Below are positions 32,004-41,112 of a DNA stretch of 54,959 nt, piece after piece. The position numbers and the translations under genes are program-made. This DNA comes from Scytonema sp. UIC 10036. GTDB taxonomy: Bacteria; Cyanobacteriota; Cyanobacteriia; Cyanobacteriales; Nostocaceae. The DNA is taken from contig NZ_WJFC01000083.1 of assembly GCF_009725235.1 (NCBI RefSeq), positions 1 through 54,959 on the forward strand, given 5' to 3'. The notes beneath the pieces were generated by a model that saw only the letters and a list, made by a program, of their open reading frames with translations, searched no databases and was not told where the DNA came from. Numbering within the stretch: position 1 is the stretch's first letter; each line of letters begins with the position of its first letter.

Positions 32004-32765
32004 ATGTCTAAGATTATCGCGGTTCACTCATTTCGGGGCGGAACTGGTAAATCTAACTTAACAGCAAATTTAGCAGTAGCAGTCGCACTCCAAGGTAACC
32101 GAGTTGCAATTGTAGATACCGATCTCCAATCTCCCGGTATCCATGCCTTATTTAATATTAATGAGACAATTACAGGCAAAACTCTAAATGACTATTTGTG
32201 GAATCGCAGTTCTATAGCTGACACCGCATATGATGTTAGCTCTGATTTAGACATTGAGGGAAAAGGCAGGGTTTTCCTCATACCTTCAAGTATAAATGCT
32301 GATGAAATTGCCAGAATTCTCTGTGAAGGATACAACGTTAGTATTCTGAAAAGTGGATTCAGGCGGTTGATTGAAGAACTGCAATTGGACTATTTATTCA
32401 TTGATACTCACCCCGGTCTGAGTCGAGAAACTTTGCTGTCTATCGCTATTTCTGACCTTTTAATGGTCATTTTACGTCCAGACCGTCAGGACTTTCAAGG
32501 AACTGCTGTGACTGTTAATGTTGCCCGCCAGCTGAAAGTCCAGATGATGATGGTTATCAACAAAACACCAAATCGCATGAACTTTTCAGAACTACAACAA
32601 AAAGTAGAAAAAACTTATAATGTCCCTATTGCAGCTATATTTCCACTTTCGGAAGATATGGCGCAACTAGGCAGCAGTGGACTCTTTTGTTTGGAATATC
32701 CGAATCATCCCTTAAGTCAAATGCTTCAACAGGTTGCAAAAAAAGTATTGATTAACAAACAGTAA
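32004..32765 (+). CDS. MinD/ParA-family ATPase
   Basis: 253 aa. A deviant Walker A motif at about 9-17 reads SFRGGTGKSNLTANLAVAVA; the family signature lysine before the two glycines is Arg here. Then VAIVDTDLQSPGIHALF (Walker A'), DYLFIDTHPGLSRETL (Walker B) and MMVINKTPNRM (base-binding Asn) follow. Homologues position plasmids, septa, chemoreceptors or other cargo by ATP-driven dimer cycling on DNA or membrane. No ParB gene or parS-like array is next to it. It lies between a coiled-coil protein and an AAA_35 ATPase, so its cargo or partner is probably one of these (inference). The C-terminus has no obvious MinD-type membrane helix. Confidence 0.88.
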   Translation: MSKIIAVHSFRGGTGKSNLTANLAVAVALQGNRVAIVDTDLQSPGIHALFNINETITGKTLNDYLWNRSSIADTAYDVSSDLDIEGKGRVFLIPSSINADEIARILCEGYNVSILKSGFRRLIEELQLDYLFIDTHPGLSRETLLSIAISDLLMVILRPDRQDFQGTAVTVNVARQLKVQMMMVINKTPNRMNFSELQQKVEKTYNVPIAAIFPLSEDMAQLGSSGLFCLEYPNHPLSQMLQQVAKKVLINKQ

Positions 32766-32780
32766 CCAGTAACCCGTCCT

Positions 32781-32838
32781 CTCGTTCCCAGGCTCCACCT
32801 AAGAACGAGGCGAATGACAAATGACAAATGACAAATGA
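32781..32838. repeat. Palindrome fragment plus ATGACAA heptamers
   Basis: CTCGTTCCCAGGCTCCACCT then AAGAACGAGG (32781-32810) is a degenerate copy of the palindromes at 21.8 and 23.4 kb. It is followed by three to four ATGACAA heptamers (32814-32838), one of which provides the ATG called for the next gene. Confidence 0.65.
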
Positions 32839-34294
32839 CCAAAAAAGTGAAGTGAAACAAATGACAGGAAGTGTTAAAGAGCAAACAATTAACTTTGAAA
32901 CCGCCTTAAAGCTGGCAGATGCTGCAGTCTTTGCTAAGACTCAAAGACATCTGAGAAATATTGAAGTAGCCGTACTGCGGGGGGCTTTGCTAGGTCAAAA
33001 ATATGACCAAATTGCAGTGGATTGTAGCTATGCTCCTGAATACATTAAGCATGATGTGGGACCGAAATTGTGGCAGATTCTTTCATCTAGCCTTGGGGAA
33101 AAAGTCAATAAAAATAATTTGATGGCAGTATTGGCACAAAGAACTTTTTATGAACAGGAGAAAGACCAAGACGAAAGGGAAGAATTTATCTTGTCCTCCT
33201 TGTCTTCTTCTACTGTTCCATCTCGTAGTGTTCAATCTCCGGAATTGGAGTCCCTAGTAGGGCTGGTGCCATTGAATTCTCATCTTTATATGGAGCGTCC
33301 TTCCGTAGAATCTCGCTGCTATGAAGAAATTAGCAGACCAGGAGCACTGATTCGCATTAAAGCACCAAGTCAAATGGGTAAGACTTCGTTGATGGTAAGA
33401 ATTTTAGCTTATGCCAAACAACAGTGTTCTGCTCGTGGTAATAATATGGCAGTACGGACGGTGGCGCTTAGCTTGCAGCGAGCAGAACGTTGTATTTTTA
33501 ATGATTTAGATAAATTCTTACGTTGGTTCTGCGCTTCTGTGACTCGGAAGTTGCAGTTACCACATCGAGTAGAGGATTACTGGAGTGAAACTTTTGGCTG
33601 TAAAAGTAACTGTACCGCTTATTTTGAAGACTGTTTGCTACCAGAGATTAATGGTGTTTTGGTATTGGCGTTAGATCAAGTTGATGAAGTGTTTTTACAC
33701 CCAGAAATTGTTGATGATTTCTTTACGCTGTTGCGCTCGTGGTATGAAGAAGCGGCTTATGGGGATAGTGGCAATCCTCTGTGGCAAAATCTTCGGCTGG
33801 TGATTGTCCATTCTACAGAAGTTTATATTCCGTTGGATATCAATAAGTCTCCGTTTAATGTTGGTTTGGCAATAGAGTTGCAGGCATTTACACCCCTGCA
33901 AGTGTTGGATTTATCCCAACGTTATGGGCTTCATTTATCTGAGGATGAATTATCAGAACTTATGCAGCTTGTGGCAGGACATCCGTATCTCCTACAGCAA
34001 GCATTGTATTATATAACACAACAAGACTTGACTTTGAAACAGTTAATCCAAACGGCTGCAACAAATGCGGGTATTTATTGCAATCACCTCCACCGACATT
34101 TACGAAGTCTACAAGAACATCCTCAATTAGCAGCTGCTTACGAGCAGGCGATCGCATCACCAACACCTGTAGAAATAGAGCAATTAAGTGCGTTTAAGCT
34201 ACATAGCATGGGGTTAGTCAAGCTGCATGGAAATCTGGTTATGCCTAGCTGTGAGCTTTATCGACGGTATTTTAGCAAGCATCTAGACTCATGA
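32828..34294 (+). CDS. AAA_35 STAND-like ATPase with vMAP-type N-terminal helix-turn-helix
   Basis: 488 aa; ATG 32828 lies inside heptamer repeats, and ATG 32861 (MTGSVKEQ) is an equally good start. Residues about 15-100 (FETALKLADAAVFAKTQRHL; VAVLRGALLGQKYDQIAVD; YIKHDVGPKLWQILS) match the N-terminal HTH-like domain of vWA-MoxR-associated (vMAP) proteins. From about 140 the AAA-like ATPase follows: LYMERPSVESRCYEEI, RIKAPSQMGKTSLMVRIL (P-loop), VLVLALDQVDEVF (Walker B), then LAGHPYLLQQALYYI-like VAGHPYLLQQALYYITQQ and a winged helix. Known relatives are signalling or conflict ATPases. No effector domain is fused, so output must come from a partner. Confidence 0.87.
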   Translation: MTNDQKSEVKQMTGSVKEQTINFETALKLADAAVFAKTQRHLRNIEVAVLRGALLGQKYDQIAVDCSYAPEYIKHDVGPKLWQILSSSLGEKVNKNNLMAVLAQRTFYEQEKDQDEREEFILSSLSSSTVPSRSVQSPELESLVGLVPLNSHLYMERPSVESRCYEEISRPGALIRIKAPSQMGKTSLMVRILAYAKQQCSARGNNMAVRTVALSLQRAERCIFNDLDKFLRWFCASVTRKLQLPHRVEDYWSETFGCKSNCTAYFEDCLLPEINGVLVLALDQVDEVFLHPEIVDDFFTLLRSWYEEAAYGDSGNPLWQNLRLVIVHSTEVYIPLDINKSPFNVGLAIELQAFTPLQVLDLSQRYGLHLSEDELSELMQLVAGHPYLLQQALYYITQQDLTLKQLIQTAATNAGIYCNHLHRHLRSLQEHPQLAAAYEQAIASPTPVEIEQLSAFKLHSMGLVKLHGNLVMPSCELYRRYFSKHLDS

Positions 34295-34316
34295 TACGAT
34301 CTCCGGTTAAACAATT

Positions 34317-34472
34317 ATGATTAACCTCACGCTCAATTATGCAGTCACTAAAACAACTAGCCAAAAAGCTGAAACTGCTAAGTCTCAAGATAAACCGACA
34401 AACTGGATAGCTGCTGGCGCGATCGTCACTCTTTGGGTATTGTTTGGAGTTTTAATTGTGCATGATTTTTAA
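34317..34472 (+). CDS. Possible 51-aa single-pass membrane protein
   Basis: Starts ATG at 34317, 22 bases after the AAA_35 gene. The N-terminal 30 residues are polar (LTLNYAVTKTTSQKAETAKS), then comes one clean hydrophobic helix, WIAAGAIVTLWVLFGVLIVH. Its last 47 bases overlap the 3' end of the convergent DUF2254 gene. No family is recognised. The neat N-out or N-in topology and position argue for reality; the small size and overlap argue against it. Confidence 0.45.
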   Translation: MINLTLNYAVTKTTSQKAETAKSQDKPTNWIAAGAIVTLWVLFGVLIVHDF

Positions 34473-35805
34473 TGACGCTATTATATCGCTCCTGTACAAC
34501 CAGGCGGTCTTGTTCATCAGGCAATGCCTGGATCGCACTTTGCAAAATCATGCTCGCATGACGCTGTAGAACTGTTTGGTATTTAGAATTGTCAGTATAT
34601 GCAGCGATCGCAGCAAGTGCTTCTATAAGACGAATCGTCACTGCTGTATCGGATCGCCCATACTGCCGAATTTCATTAAACGCACTCTCAACCAACTCCT
34701 CAAAAGTTATCGATTCAACAATTACACGCAGATTGTTATCTTTATCGTAGCGGTAGCGTGAAGGAAAATCCCGTTGAACTAGATTGCATAGTCCGGCGCA
34801 TAATCGATCGATACACCGAATTGCAGTAAACGGATCGTTGACAGCAGGAGACATGGCACGTAGGGCTATTTCTACCAACTGATTGATAGGGAACTCCACA
34901 TCCTGCTGTTCGGTACGCTCATTACCCAAAATAAAAGCATCATTGATTTGTTTCTGTAAAGACCTGCTGTCATGGCGCGTCTTGACGTTATTTAACCGTT
35001 CTTCAGGAAGAACCATGACCAAATTGCTGCCTTGAACGACAAACTTTCCCGGTCGAGTTTTGAGATGTAATAGCAAATTGTACTTCCGGGCAATCTGCAT
35101 CAATTTTTCGTCATCAATGATTTGCAAGTAACCCGTGCTATTTGCTCTAATAGGGCAAGCTTGGTTCTCAAAAGAAACTGGAATTTCTGCAACGAGTTGC
35201 CTCTGTTCTGGTTCACCGTGTCCAATTTTCTCTGGAAATAAGCGCTTAATAGCTTTGTCTAAATCATCGCTAACACTTCGGATGACGTGAGATGCTTGAA
35301 TTATAGTAGAAGCATGATGTATAAAATAAATCAAAACGGCAATACCAACAATTGCTAACACGATACCGACTGTAACTGAAAGTTGCGGCACAAATTGGCT
35401 GTATCCATCTCCTTCGCCATGAATTGTCCGCAATACGAGCAAGCAGTAGATGAATGTACCAATGAAAGTTCCAAGTACAATTTGATTACCAGTATCTTGC
35501 ATAAAATTACGCAAGAGCCGAGGTCCAAAGTTGGAAGCAGCAAGCTGAAGCGCTACAATTGTAATCGAAAAGGCTGTAGCAGAAATGCTAATCATCGAAC
35601 CCGCAACTGCTTCCAAAAGCGATCGCGCACCATCAGCACCACCAGTGTAGATCCACCACCATTGCTCAATCGCTGTTTGACCTGTACGGTCAAAGGTTAG
35701 CATTGTAAACGCCAAGGCTATTGCCCCCACCGCCATAACTGCTGGTATAAACCAGTAGCTGGAGTGGAGCGCATCCCACAGCTTGCTCAATTTAACGTTT
35801 CTCAT
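34426..35805 (-). CDS. DUF2254 family membrane protein
   Basis: 459 aa. Four hydrophobic helices in the N-terminal 170 residues (FIPAVMAVGAIALAFTMLTF; MISISATAFSITIVALQLA; IVLGTFIGTFIYCLLVLRTI; VGIVLAIVGIAVLIYFIHH) are followed by a soluble C-terminal domain with FPINQLVEIALRAMSPAVND, PFTAIRCIDRL and ALAAIAAYTDN. This order and the SPAVNDPFTA block define DUF2254. Function is not established; it sits in the cytoplasmic membrane. Length is normal. It stands alone on the minus strand, with 118 bases separating it from the protease gene upstream. Confidence 0.9.
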   Translation of the reverse strand: MRNVKLSKLWDALHSSYWFIPAVMAVGAIALAFTMLTFDRTGQTAIEQWWWIYTGGADGARSLLEAVAGSMISISATAFSITIVALQLAASNFGPRLLRNFMQDTGNQIVLGTFIGTFIYCLLVLRTIHGEGDGYSQFVPQLSVTVGIVLAIVGIAVLIYFIHHASTIIQASHVIRSVSDDLDKAIKRLFPEKIGHGEPEQRQLVAEIPVSFENQACPIRANSTGYLQIIDDEKLMQIARKYNLLLHLKTRPGKFVVQGSNLVMVLPEERLNNVKTRHDSRSLQKQINDAFILGNERTEQQDVEFPINQLVEIALRAMSPAVNDPFTAIRCIDRLCAGLCNLVQRDFPSRYRYDKDNNLRVIVESITFEELVESAFNEIRQYGRSDTAVTIRLIEALAAIAAYTDNSKYQTVLQRHASMILQSAIQALPDEQDRLVVQERYNSVIKNHAQLKLQTIPKE

Positions 35806-35923
35806 TCTTCGTTGTTAGCAGTTTTTGAAAAGATTAAGTCAATGACTGATAAGCACGATAGTTCCAAGATAAACGCAAATAGTGCAAAACTTGTGGACGT
35901 ATCTTGAGTTTTTACCGACTCAT

Positions 35924-38218
35924 TTAAATTTCTTCCTCTCCCTCCGAAGCTTGGTAAAGCTTATCCGCTATTTGTTCATCTGCGATTGCACCTTGCATTT
36001 CTCCCAAATGACGGCGGGCTTGACTGCGAAGTACATAAGCTTTGGGTTGTTTTGAATCAATTTTTAGAGCAGAGTTTGCATCGGCGATCGCCGCCTTATA
36101 ATCTTTTAACAGCAGGTAAACCTGTCCCCGTTCGAGATAAGCCAAGAAATTGTTGGGATTTAATTTGATAACTGTCGTGTAATCAGCAACCGCACCTTTA
36201 TAATCCCCCGATAAATTACGTACTTGCGCCCTTCTGCGATAAGTTCGCCTATCGTTAGGATTTAAGCTTAGTATCCAATCGTAATCCTGAATCGCACTTT
36301 TGTAATTTTGCACACTTAAATGAAAATTAGCCCGAGTGAGACGATGGGGAACATTATTGGGGTTTAGCTGCACAACCCGGTCATAATCTGCAATGGCTCC
36401 TTTATAGTCCTGCATAGTGCGACGTGCTTGTGCTCGCCTAATATAAGCATGGGTATTGTTGGGATTTAAACGCAACGCTTCAGTTGCACGCTCAATTTCT
36501 TGTTGTTTGACCTCAACTGCACGTTTTCTGATTGTTTCCGGTGCTTCAAACAAAGAAACTGTTGCCATAAACCAATTGGGCGCGAGCGCACTCAAACTCC
36601 CAGCAATCCCCCCAAGTAAGCTACCACAATAAACAAGGGAAAGAAAGAAAACCGTTGTCCACCTAGCATGAGATTCATAGTGGCGCTCAATGAGATTTTT
36701 TGCCAAAACATATCTTGTATTAAAAGGTAAATTTCCATAACCCAAGTGCTTTAACTTATGGAAAATAGAATGCAAAAGGCTTTCTGGGTTTGTAGGTTTT
36801 TGTTGCTTCAGTTCTTGTTGCAACTGAGAGTTTACTTTGGCAGTCCTAAAGTTCGATGGAATGCTAAAAAGAACTATCAGAACTAATAAGAAAAATCCCG
36901 GTTGAGATATTGCTAGTAGTCCCAAAATGACTGTACCAGAAATCTTAAAGAGGACATCAGTATAAGGCAATCGAGAAAATAGCAATAAATTGGCAATTTG
37001 ACCTCCATCTAAAGGGTAGACAGGAAGTAAATTAAATAAATTCAAACCAATCAACATCCAAACAGCTTCTGTTACCCAACTCGAGTAACCACCGTTGCGA
37101 GAAGCGATCGCCAATCCTACACCCAGAATTAATCCTGGTAATGGACCTGCAAGGGAAACCCAAAATTTTTGAGCAAGTGTAGCATCATCTTTACGAGCGG
37201 TAGCGACTGCACCCAAAAAAGGTAGAAACAACATAGATGCGTCTTGATAGCCAAAAAGTTTCATTGCCAACAAGTGTCCACCTTCGTGAAACAACAGAAC
37301 CGCTATAAAAATGATTAAGCTTTGAGCAGCAAATAACTTAGTATAACTAGCAATAAACAAACACAAGCTCCCTAATAGCAACCAGGTGCGTAATTTACCT
37401 CCTAAAAGTCCTTGTTGCTGAGACTCCATCCATTGAAATTGCTCTACTTCAAGCTCTACAGGAATTTCGACTTGAAGAGCGCTATTTGTTTTAGCTTGTT
37501 GTTTGCGTTGCGCGACCAAACTTGATGCCTTGTTAGCACCCTGTACGGTCTTTTGTGTCATTTTTAAAGCTACTAGCCAATGCAATTGAAATAAATCTGA
37601 ACCGGGAATAGGTAAGATTTCTTTTTTCTTAAGCAAACACTCTACGTAGTTGGTGATGTATTTTTGAAGAGCCTTAGCAAAAGTTTCAGGCATTAAACCC
37701 CAAGGTTGTACCTTAGTCGCTAACTGATTTAATTTATTTTCATGAGTTTGCCATTGAATGAAAGTTTGAGTTGTATATGCATCTTGAATAATGACATTGG
37801 AAGTGTTGCCAAGAACGCTATACCCCTTACCATTCATCGTTACAAGTAAGGTTTCGTCTCGAAAGAAGGTGAAAAACTCAATATCAAATATATTGACGGT
37901 TTCAGCTGGACGGCGAATGCTAACTATGGCGTAGGTTTTATATGCTTTGTGATAAAGTAAAAGCTCGTAAGTTGTAGGGGGATGGAGTCTAAGCATTGCT
38001 TGAACCAGCAAATAGCTACATGGTTGAAACCCAAATTCCTCTAATTCTTTAATTGAAGCCTGAAATAGCTTTTTGCGGTACGTTGGTACTGCGTTAGCAT
38101 TTTCAAGCTGGTACTTTGGGTATTGGAGCCTTGACTTACAAAGTTGTAAAAAGGTGATGAAGTACGTAAGAACAATCAGCAGGACATAGAGAGCGATGGG
38201 GTAGAGCAAGTATTGCAT
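35924..38218 (-). CDS. Site-2-type (M50) membrane metalloprotease with C-terminal TPR repeats
   Basis: 764 aa. A TM helix at 4-26, then a 250-residue cytoplasmic or lumenal segment, then a multi-pass protease core: the zinc site HEGGH (311-315, HExxH) and the third ligand in NLLPVYPLDGGQ (about 396-407). A further membrane pair lies at about 425-455 and 540-565, and from about 585 to 750 at least four TPR units occur (AIADYDRVVQLNPNN; AIQDYDWILSLNPND; AVADYTTVIKLNPNN). Catalytic residues are intact. Site-2 proteases cut substrates within the membrane, often anti-sigma factors. The TPR tail is a common cyanobacterial addition likely to recruit substrate. Monocistronic. Confidence 0.9.
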   Translation of the reverse strand: MQYLLYPIALYVLLIVLTYFITFLQLCKSRLQYPKYQLENANAVPTYRKKLFQASIKELEEFGFQPCSYLLVQAMLRLHPPTTYELLLYHKAYKTYAIVSIRRPAETVNIFDIEFFTFFRDETLLVTMNGKGYSVLGNTSNVIIQDAYTTQTFIQWQTHENKLNQLATKVQPWGLMPETFAKALQKYITNYVECLLKKKEILPIPGSDLFQLHWLVALKMTQKTVQGANKASSLVAQRKQQAKTNSALQVEIPVELEVEQFQWMESQQQGLLGGKLRTWLLLGSLCLFIASYTKLFAAQSLIIFIAVLLFHEGGHLLAMKLFGYQDASMLFLPFLGAVATARKDDATLAQKFWVSLAGPLPGLILGVGLAIASRNGGYSSWVTEAVWMLIGLNLFNLLPVYPLDGGQIANLLLFSRLPYTDVLFKISGTVILGLLAISQPGFFLLVLIVLFSIPSNFRTAKVNSQLQQELKQQKPTNPESLLHSIFHKLKHLGYGNLPFNTRYVLAKNLIERHYESHARWTTVFFLSLVYCGSLLGGIAGSLSALAPNWFMATVSLFEAPETIRKRAVEVKQQEIERATEALRLNPNNTHAYIRRAQARRTMQDYKGAIADYDRVVQLNPNNVPHRLTRANFHLSVQNYKSAIQDYDWILSLNPNDRRTYRRRAQVRNLSGDYKGAVADYTTVIKLNPNNFLAYLERGQVYLLLKDYKAAIADANSALKIDSKQPKAYVLRSQARRHLGEMQGAIADEQIADKLYQASEGEEEI

Positions 38219-38310
38219 AGCAACCTGAGAGCTTAAACTATACTCAGTATTCCCAAATTACAACCCAGAAATTCAGTGTCGTAGAATTGCTGGAAAAAAC
38301 GAAGATATTC

Positions 38311-39339
38311 TTACTCTACTGCTTTTACGACTACCGAGGCAACGTCAGACATCACTTTTTCACGAGCTTCTATAGGAGCTTTTGAACCAGCTACAAATAC
38401 AGCGATCGCAACACGCTTCCCATTTGGTGAACTCACTATACCAACATCATTTGTAGCAGTACCGATTCCCAGAACATCAGGACCAGTACCAGTCTTATGT
38501 GCAATAGACCAATTATGAGGTAGCCCTGCTTTCAGCCGCTTTGCTCCAGTTGGTGAATCGGTCATTATTTTTAGTAATAAAGCAGTAGATTTTTGAGACA
38601 ATAACTGATTGGATTGCAACTTAACCAAAAGGTCAACGATACCTTCAGGAGTAGCAGTATCTCGCGGATCGGCAAGATACTTTTCCAGAGCCGATTTTTT
38701 AACACTATCTGGAATCTTTCCTACAGCTTCAGACCATTTTTTTTTATCAGCTAATTCCGGACGGAACTTTGTCAGCCCCACACAATCAGACTGTAATTGC
38801 CGCTCCAATCTATCTACACGGACATCACGAATTTTCAGCTTACCTAAAATCGCATTAACTTGCTCGGTTCCACCCACCAATCGCACCAAAACGTCAGCAG
38901 CCGTATTATCACTAATTCCTACAGAACGTTCGAGCAGGTTTTGAACCGTAAATTGTTGGCTATTACCCTTGAACTCTTGAGTCATCGGACTCCATTCTGG
39001 TGCAAATTCCTGACGGGTAACAGTGACGGATTGGTTGAGCGCAAGCTTACCCTCATCCACTCGCTTCAAAACAGCGATCGCGATCGGAACTTTGTATACA
39101 CTTTGCATGGGAAAGCGCTGCTTGCCATTGCGAAACCAACTTTTACCAGTCTTCAAGTCTAAAACCCCAATCCCAACATTACCTCGAGCGGCTGAGACAT
39201 CAATACTGTTTAACGGTGTTGTCTTAATCTGTGCTGCTGTCGTGACAAAAGATTCTTGTGGTTGAAGTGGCAACAACATAGATACTAGCAGCATCACTGC
39301 TAACGAAAACAAAAAACGACGTACAAAAACTGAAAGCAT
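38311..39339 (-). CDS. Class A beta-lactamase-like serine hydrolase
   Basis: 342 aa, exported (Arg-rich start, hydrophobic run RFLFSLAVMLLVSMLLPL). It carries the class A motifs: nucleophile S-x-x-K in FPMQSVYKVPIA, SDN in GISDNTAADVLVRLVGG, an omega-loop whose VDRLERQL aligns with the usual R-W-E-P-E-L so the general-base Glu appears kept but the following Asn is Gln, and KTG in IAHKTGTGPDVLGIG. About 30 extra residues follow the omega-loop (CVGLTKFRPELADKKKW). It should acylate beta-lactams in the periplasm. Hydrolysis strength cannot be judged, and some cyanobacterial relatives may instead act on cell-wall peptides. No LysR regulator is adjacent. Confidence 0.87.
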   Translation of the reverse strand: MLSVFVRRFLFSLAVMLLVSMLLPLQPQESFVTTAAQIKTTPLNSIDVSAARGNVGIGVLDLKTGKSWFRNGKQRFPMQSVYKVPIAIAVLKRVDEGKLALNQSVTVTRQEFAPEWSPMTQEFKGNSQQFTVQNLLERSVGISDNTAADVLVRLVGGTEQVNAILGKLKIRDVRVDRLERQLQSDCVGLTKFRPELADKKKWSEAVGKIPDSVKKSALEKYLADPRDTATPEGIVDLLVKLQSNQLLSQKSTALLLKIMTDSPTGAKRLKAGLPHNWSIAHKTGTGPDVLGIGTATNDVGIVSSPNGKRVAIAVFVAGSKAPIEAREKVMSDVASVVVKAVE

Positions 39340-39480
39340 CGCAATCTAACTTTATGAACAAATCTGTAAGTTAATTTTAAGTTTCCCCATATTATAATCA
39401 AGTGGGGCGACATTTAACGTAGTTGGCAGGTAGACTGAATATACTTTCAAAAGTAATTAAGTGTTAAAGCAAATTTGACA

Positions 39481-39747
39481 ATGCGATCGCCACTCAAATC
39501 TCCAAGTCTCAAAACACGTTTAAGTTTACTGAAAAAGCTGATAGTTTACACATTAGGTGGCTTAGTAGGGTACGCATTTATTATGTTATTAAGATGGACA
39601 TTTATACATATTGTTGCCAGCATACCATTTGCGCTTCTAGGAGCAATGATTGGATTTAAGCGGAAAAAAATGGTCATATTTATGGGAATTTTTATTCCTA
39701 TTTACATGGTGCTGGGCATAGGATGGATGTATACAGAGCTCTATTAG
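39481..39747 (+). CDS. Small membrane protein, unknown function
   Basis: 88 aa from ATG 39481; a TTG two codons earlier is possible. A basic N-terminus (SLKTRLSLLKK) is followed by three hydrophobic segments (LIVYTLGGLVGYAFIMLL; IVASIPFALLGAMIG; MVIFMGIFIPIYMVLGIG), leaving little outside the membrane. Not recognised. Divergent from the beta-lactamase gene with 141 bases between; that gap is AT-rich and should carry both promoters. Confidence 0.6.
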   Translation: MRSPLKSPSLKTRLSLLKKLIVYTLGGLVGYAFIMLLRWTFIHIVASIPFALLGAMIGFKRKKMVIFMGIFIPIYMVLGIGWMYTELY

Positions 39748-39839
39748 ATCGCATTTATGTTCATTTACTTGAAAACTACTGTAGTATAAGACAGCGCGGG
39801 GTGAGGTTAACGAAAAAGTATCGGAATCCATGTCACTGA

Positions 39840-40045
39840 CCCCCGAATTTTATTCGGGGGCTTGTAAGAGGAAAACTCACCAATTTCTTAATGCGAGACT
39901 AAACCAGTGTCTAGCCTATGTCCTTGAGACAAACTGAGCCATTTGGGAGTGGTATCCCACAAGACGTTAAGAATGCCTCCCTAGTTTTTCACCTCTCTAA
40001 TGTGCCAGTGGCGAAGGGAAATATACACCTAGAGATAGGACTTAT
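39840..40045 (+). ncRNA. HEARO / omega-RNA-like guide RNA leader
   Basis: The 210 bases before isrB carry no frame but are rich in pairing potential, beginning with the perfect GC hairpin at 39840-39860. IscB and IsrB genes are preceded by the structured HEARO (omega) RNA, whose 5' end carries the guide copied from DNA flanking the element. The guide would then be about 16-20 bases ending near 39839. Covariance support was not computed, so the RNA call rests on position, gene family and the terminal hairpin. Confidence 0.65.
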
Positions 40046-40050
40046 CGTAA

Positions 40051-41100
40051 ATGTTTGTTCCAGTAGTAGATAAAAATAACCGACCCCTCATGCCAACGAC
40101 CCCTTCAAGGGCTAAACGTTGGATAAAGTCGGGTAAAGCTACGCCATTCTTCCGCAAAGGGGTGTTTTGCGTTCGACTTAACACCGAACCAAGTAACCGG
40201 AATTACCAACCGATTGCAATTGGAGTAGACCCAGGCAGCAAACGTGAAGGGTTTACCGTAAAGTCTAAATCGCACACCTACCTAAACGTACAAACTCACG
40301 CAGTTGATTGGGTAAAAGACCATATAGAGACACGTCGGAATATGCGGCGTGCTAGACGGTTTCGCAAAACGCCTTGTCGCCAGAATCGCCAGAATCGATT
40401 AGTCAACAAGGAACGATTAGCACCGTCAACTAAAGCTCGTTGGCAATGGAAGCTTCGTATCTGTAAGTGGCTAGAATCCATGTTTGGCGTCACAACTTTT
40501 GTTGTTGAAGACATAAAAGCTAAAACACGGAAAAACGGACGCAAGTGGAATTCCATGTTTTCGCCTTTAGAAGTTGGCAAAGAATGGTTTTATTCGGAAT
40601 TGCGTCAAATCACAAATCTAGAAATCCGTTCGGGAAATGAAACTTACGAAATGCGGCAAGAATTGGGCTTAAAGAAATCTAAAAACAAACTATCTAATAA
40701 GTTTGAATCCCACTGCGTTGATTCATGGGTTTTAGCCAACTGGTACGTTGGCGGTCACCTGATTCCTGATAACACCAAACTTATTGAAGTTATCCCTTTG
40801 GAATTTCATCGCCGTCAACTGCACAGACTACAGCATCAATCGGGAGGGACTCGACCTCGCTATGGTGGAACAATCAGTGCTGGTTTTAAACGTGGTTCAA
40901 TTGTCAAGCACTCCAAACATGGGGTTTGCTACGTTGGTGGTTGGCAAGAATCGCCAACTAAAAAAGAGCCAAACAGGAAGACAATTAGCTTGCACAGTTT
41001 AACCACTGGCAAGCGGTTAACTCAAAACGCAAATCCCAATGATTGCAAATTTAAATCTTACGGCTCGTGGCGCATTGTCACTGCGGATAAATCCGCGTGA
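40051..41100 (+). CDS. isrB: IsrB, RuvC-only RNA-guided nickase of the IscB family
   Basis: 349 aa. Residues 12-15 are the PLMP motif. RuvC-I is IAIGVDPGSKREGF (Asp60). The arginine-rich bridge helix is RRNMRRARRFRKTPCRQNRQ (95-114). RuvC-II is TTFVVEDIKAK (Glu153). RuvC-III is ESHCVDSWVLAN (His221, Asp224). There is no HNH insertion between RuvC-II and RuvC-III, which separates IsrB (about 350 aa) from IscB (about 450 aa). The C-terminal GGTRPRYGGTISAGFKRGS segment is the usual DNA/RNA-contact tail (RRXRR-family proteins). All RuvC acids are present, so it should nick the non-target strand when guided by its leader RNA. Immediately 3' lies the element's end hairpin. Confidence 0.88.
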   Translation: MFVPVVDKNNRPLMPTTPSRAKRWIKSGKATPFFRKGVFCVRLNTEPSNRNYQPIAIGVDPGSKREGFTVKSKSHTYLNVQTHAVDWVKDHIETRRNMRRARRFRKTPCRQNRQNRLVNKERLAPSTKARWQWKLRICKWLESMFGVTTFVVEDIKAKTRKNGRKWNSMFSPLEVGKEWFYSELRQITNLEIRSGNETYEMRQELGLKKSKNKLSNKFESHCVDSWVLANWYVGGHLIPDNTKLIEVIPLEFHRRQLHRLQHQSGGTRPRYGGTISAGFKRGSIVKHSKHGVCYVGGWQESPTKKEPNRKTISLHSLTTGKRLTQNANPNDCKFKSYGSWRIVTADKSA

Positions 41101-41112
41101 GTCGTGTTTCCT

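Noticed and set aside
40051..41100. Reading the RuvC protein as IscB with an HNH domain
   Set aside because: Only about 70 residues separate RuvC-II from RuvC-III and none show HNH residues; length 349 fits IsrB.
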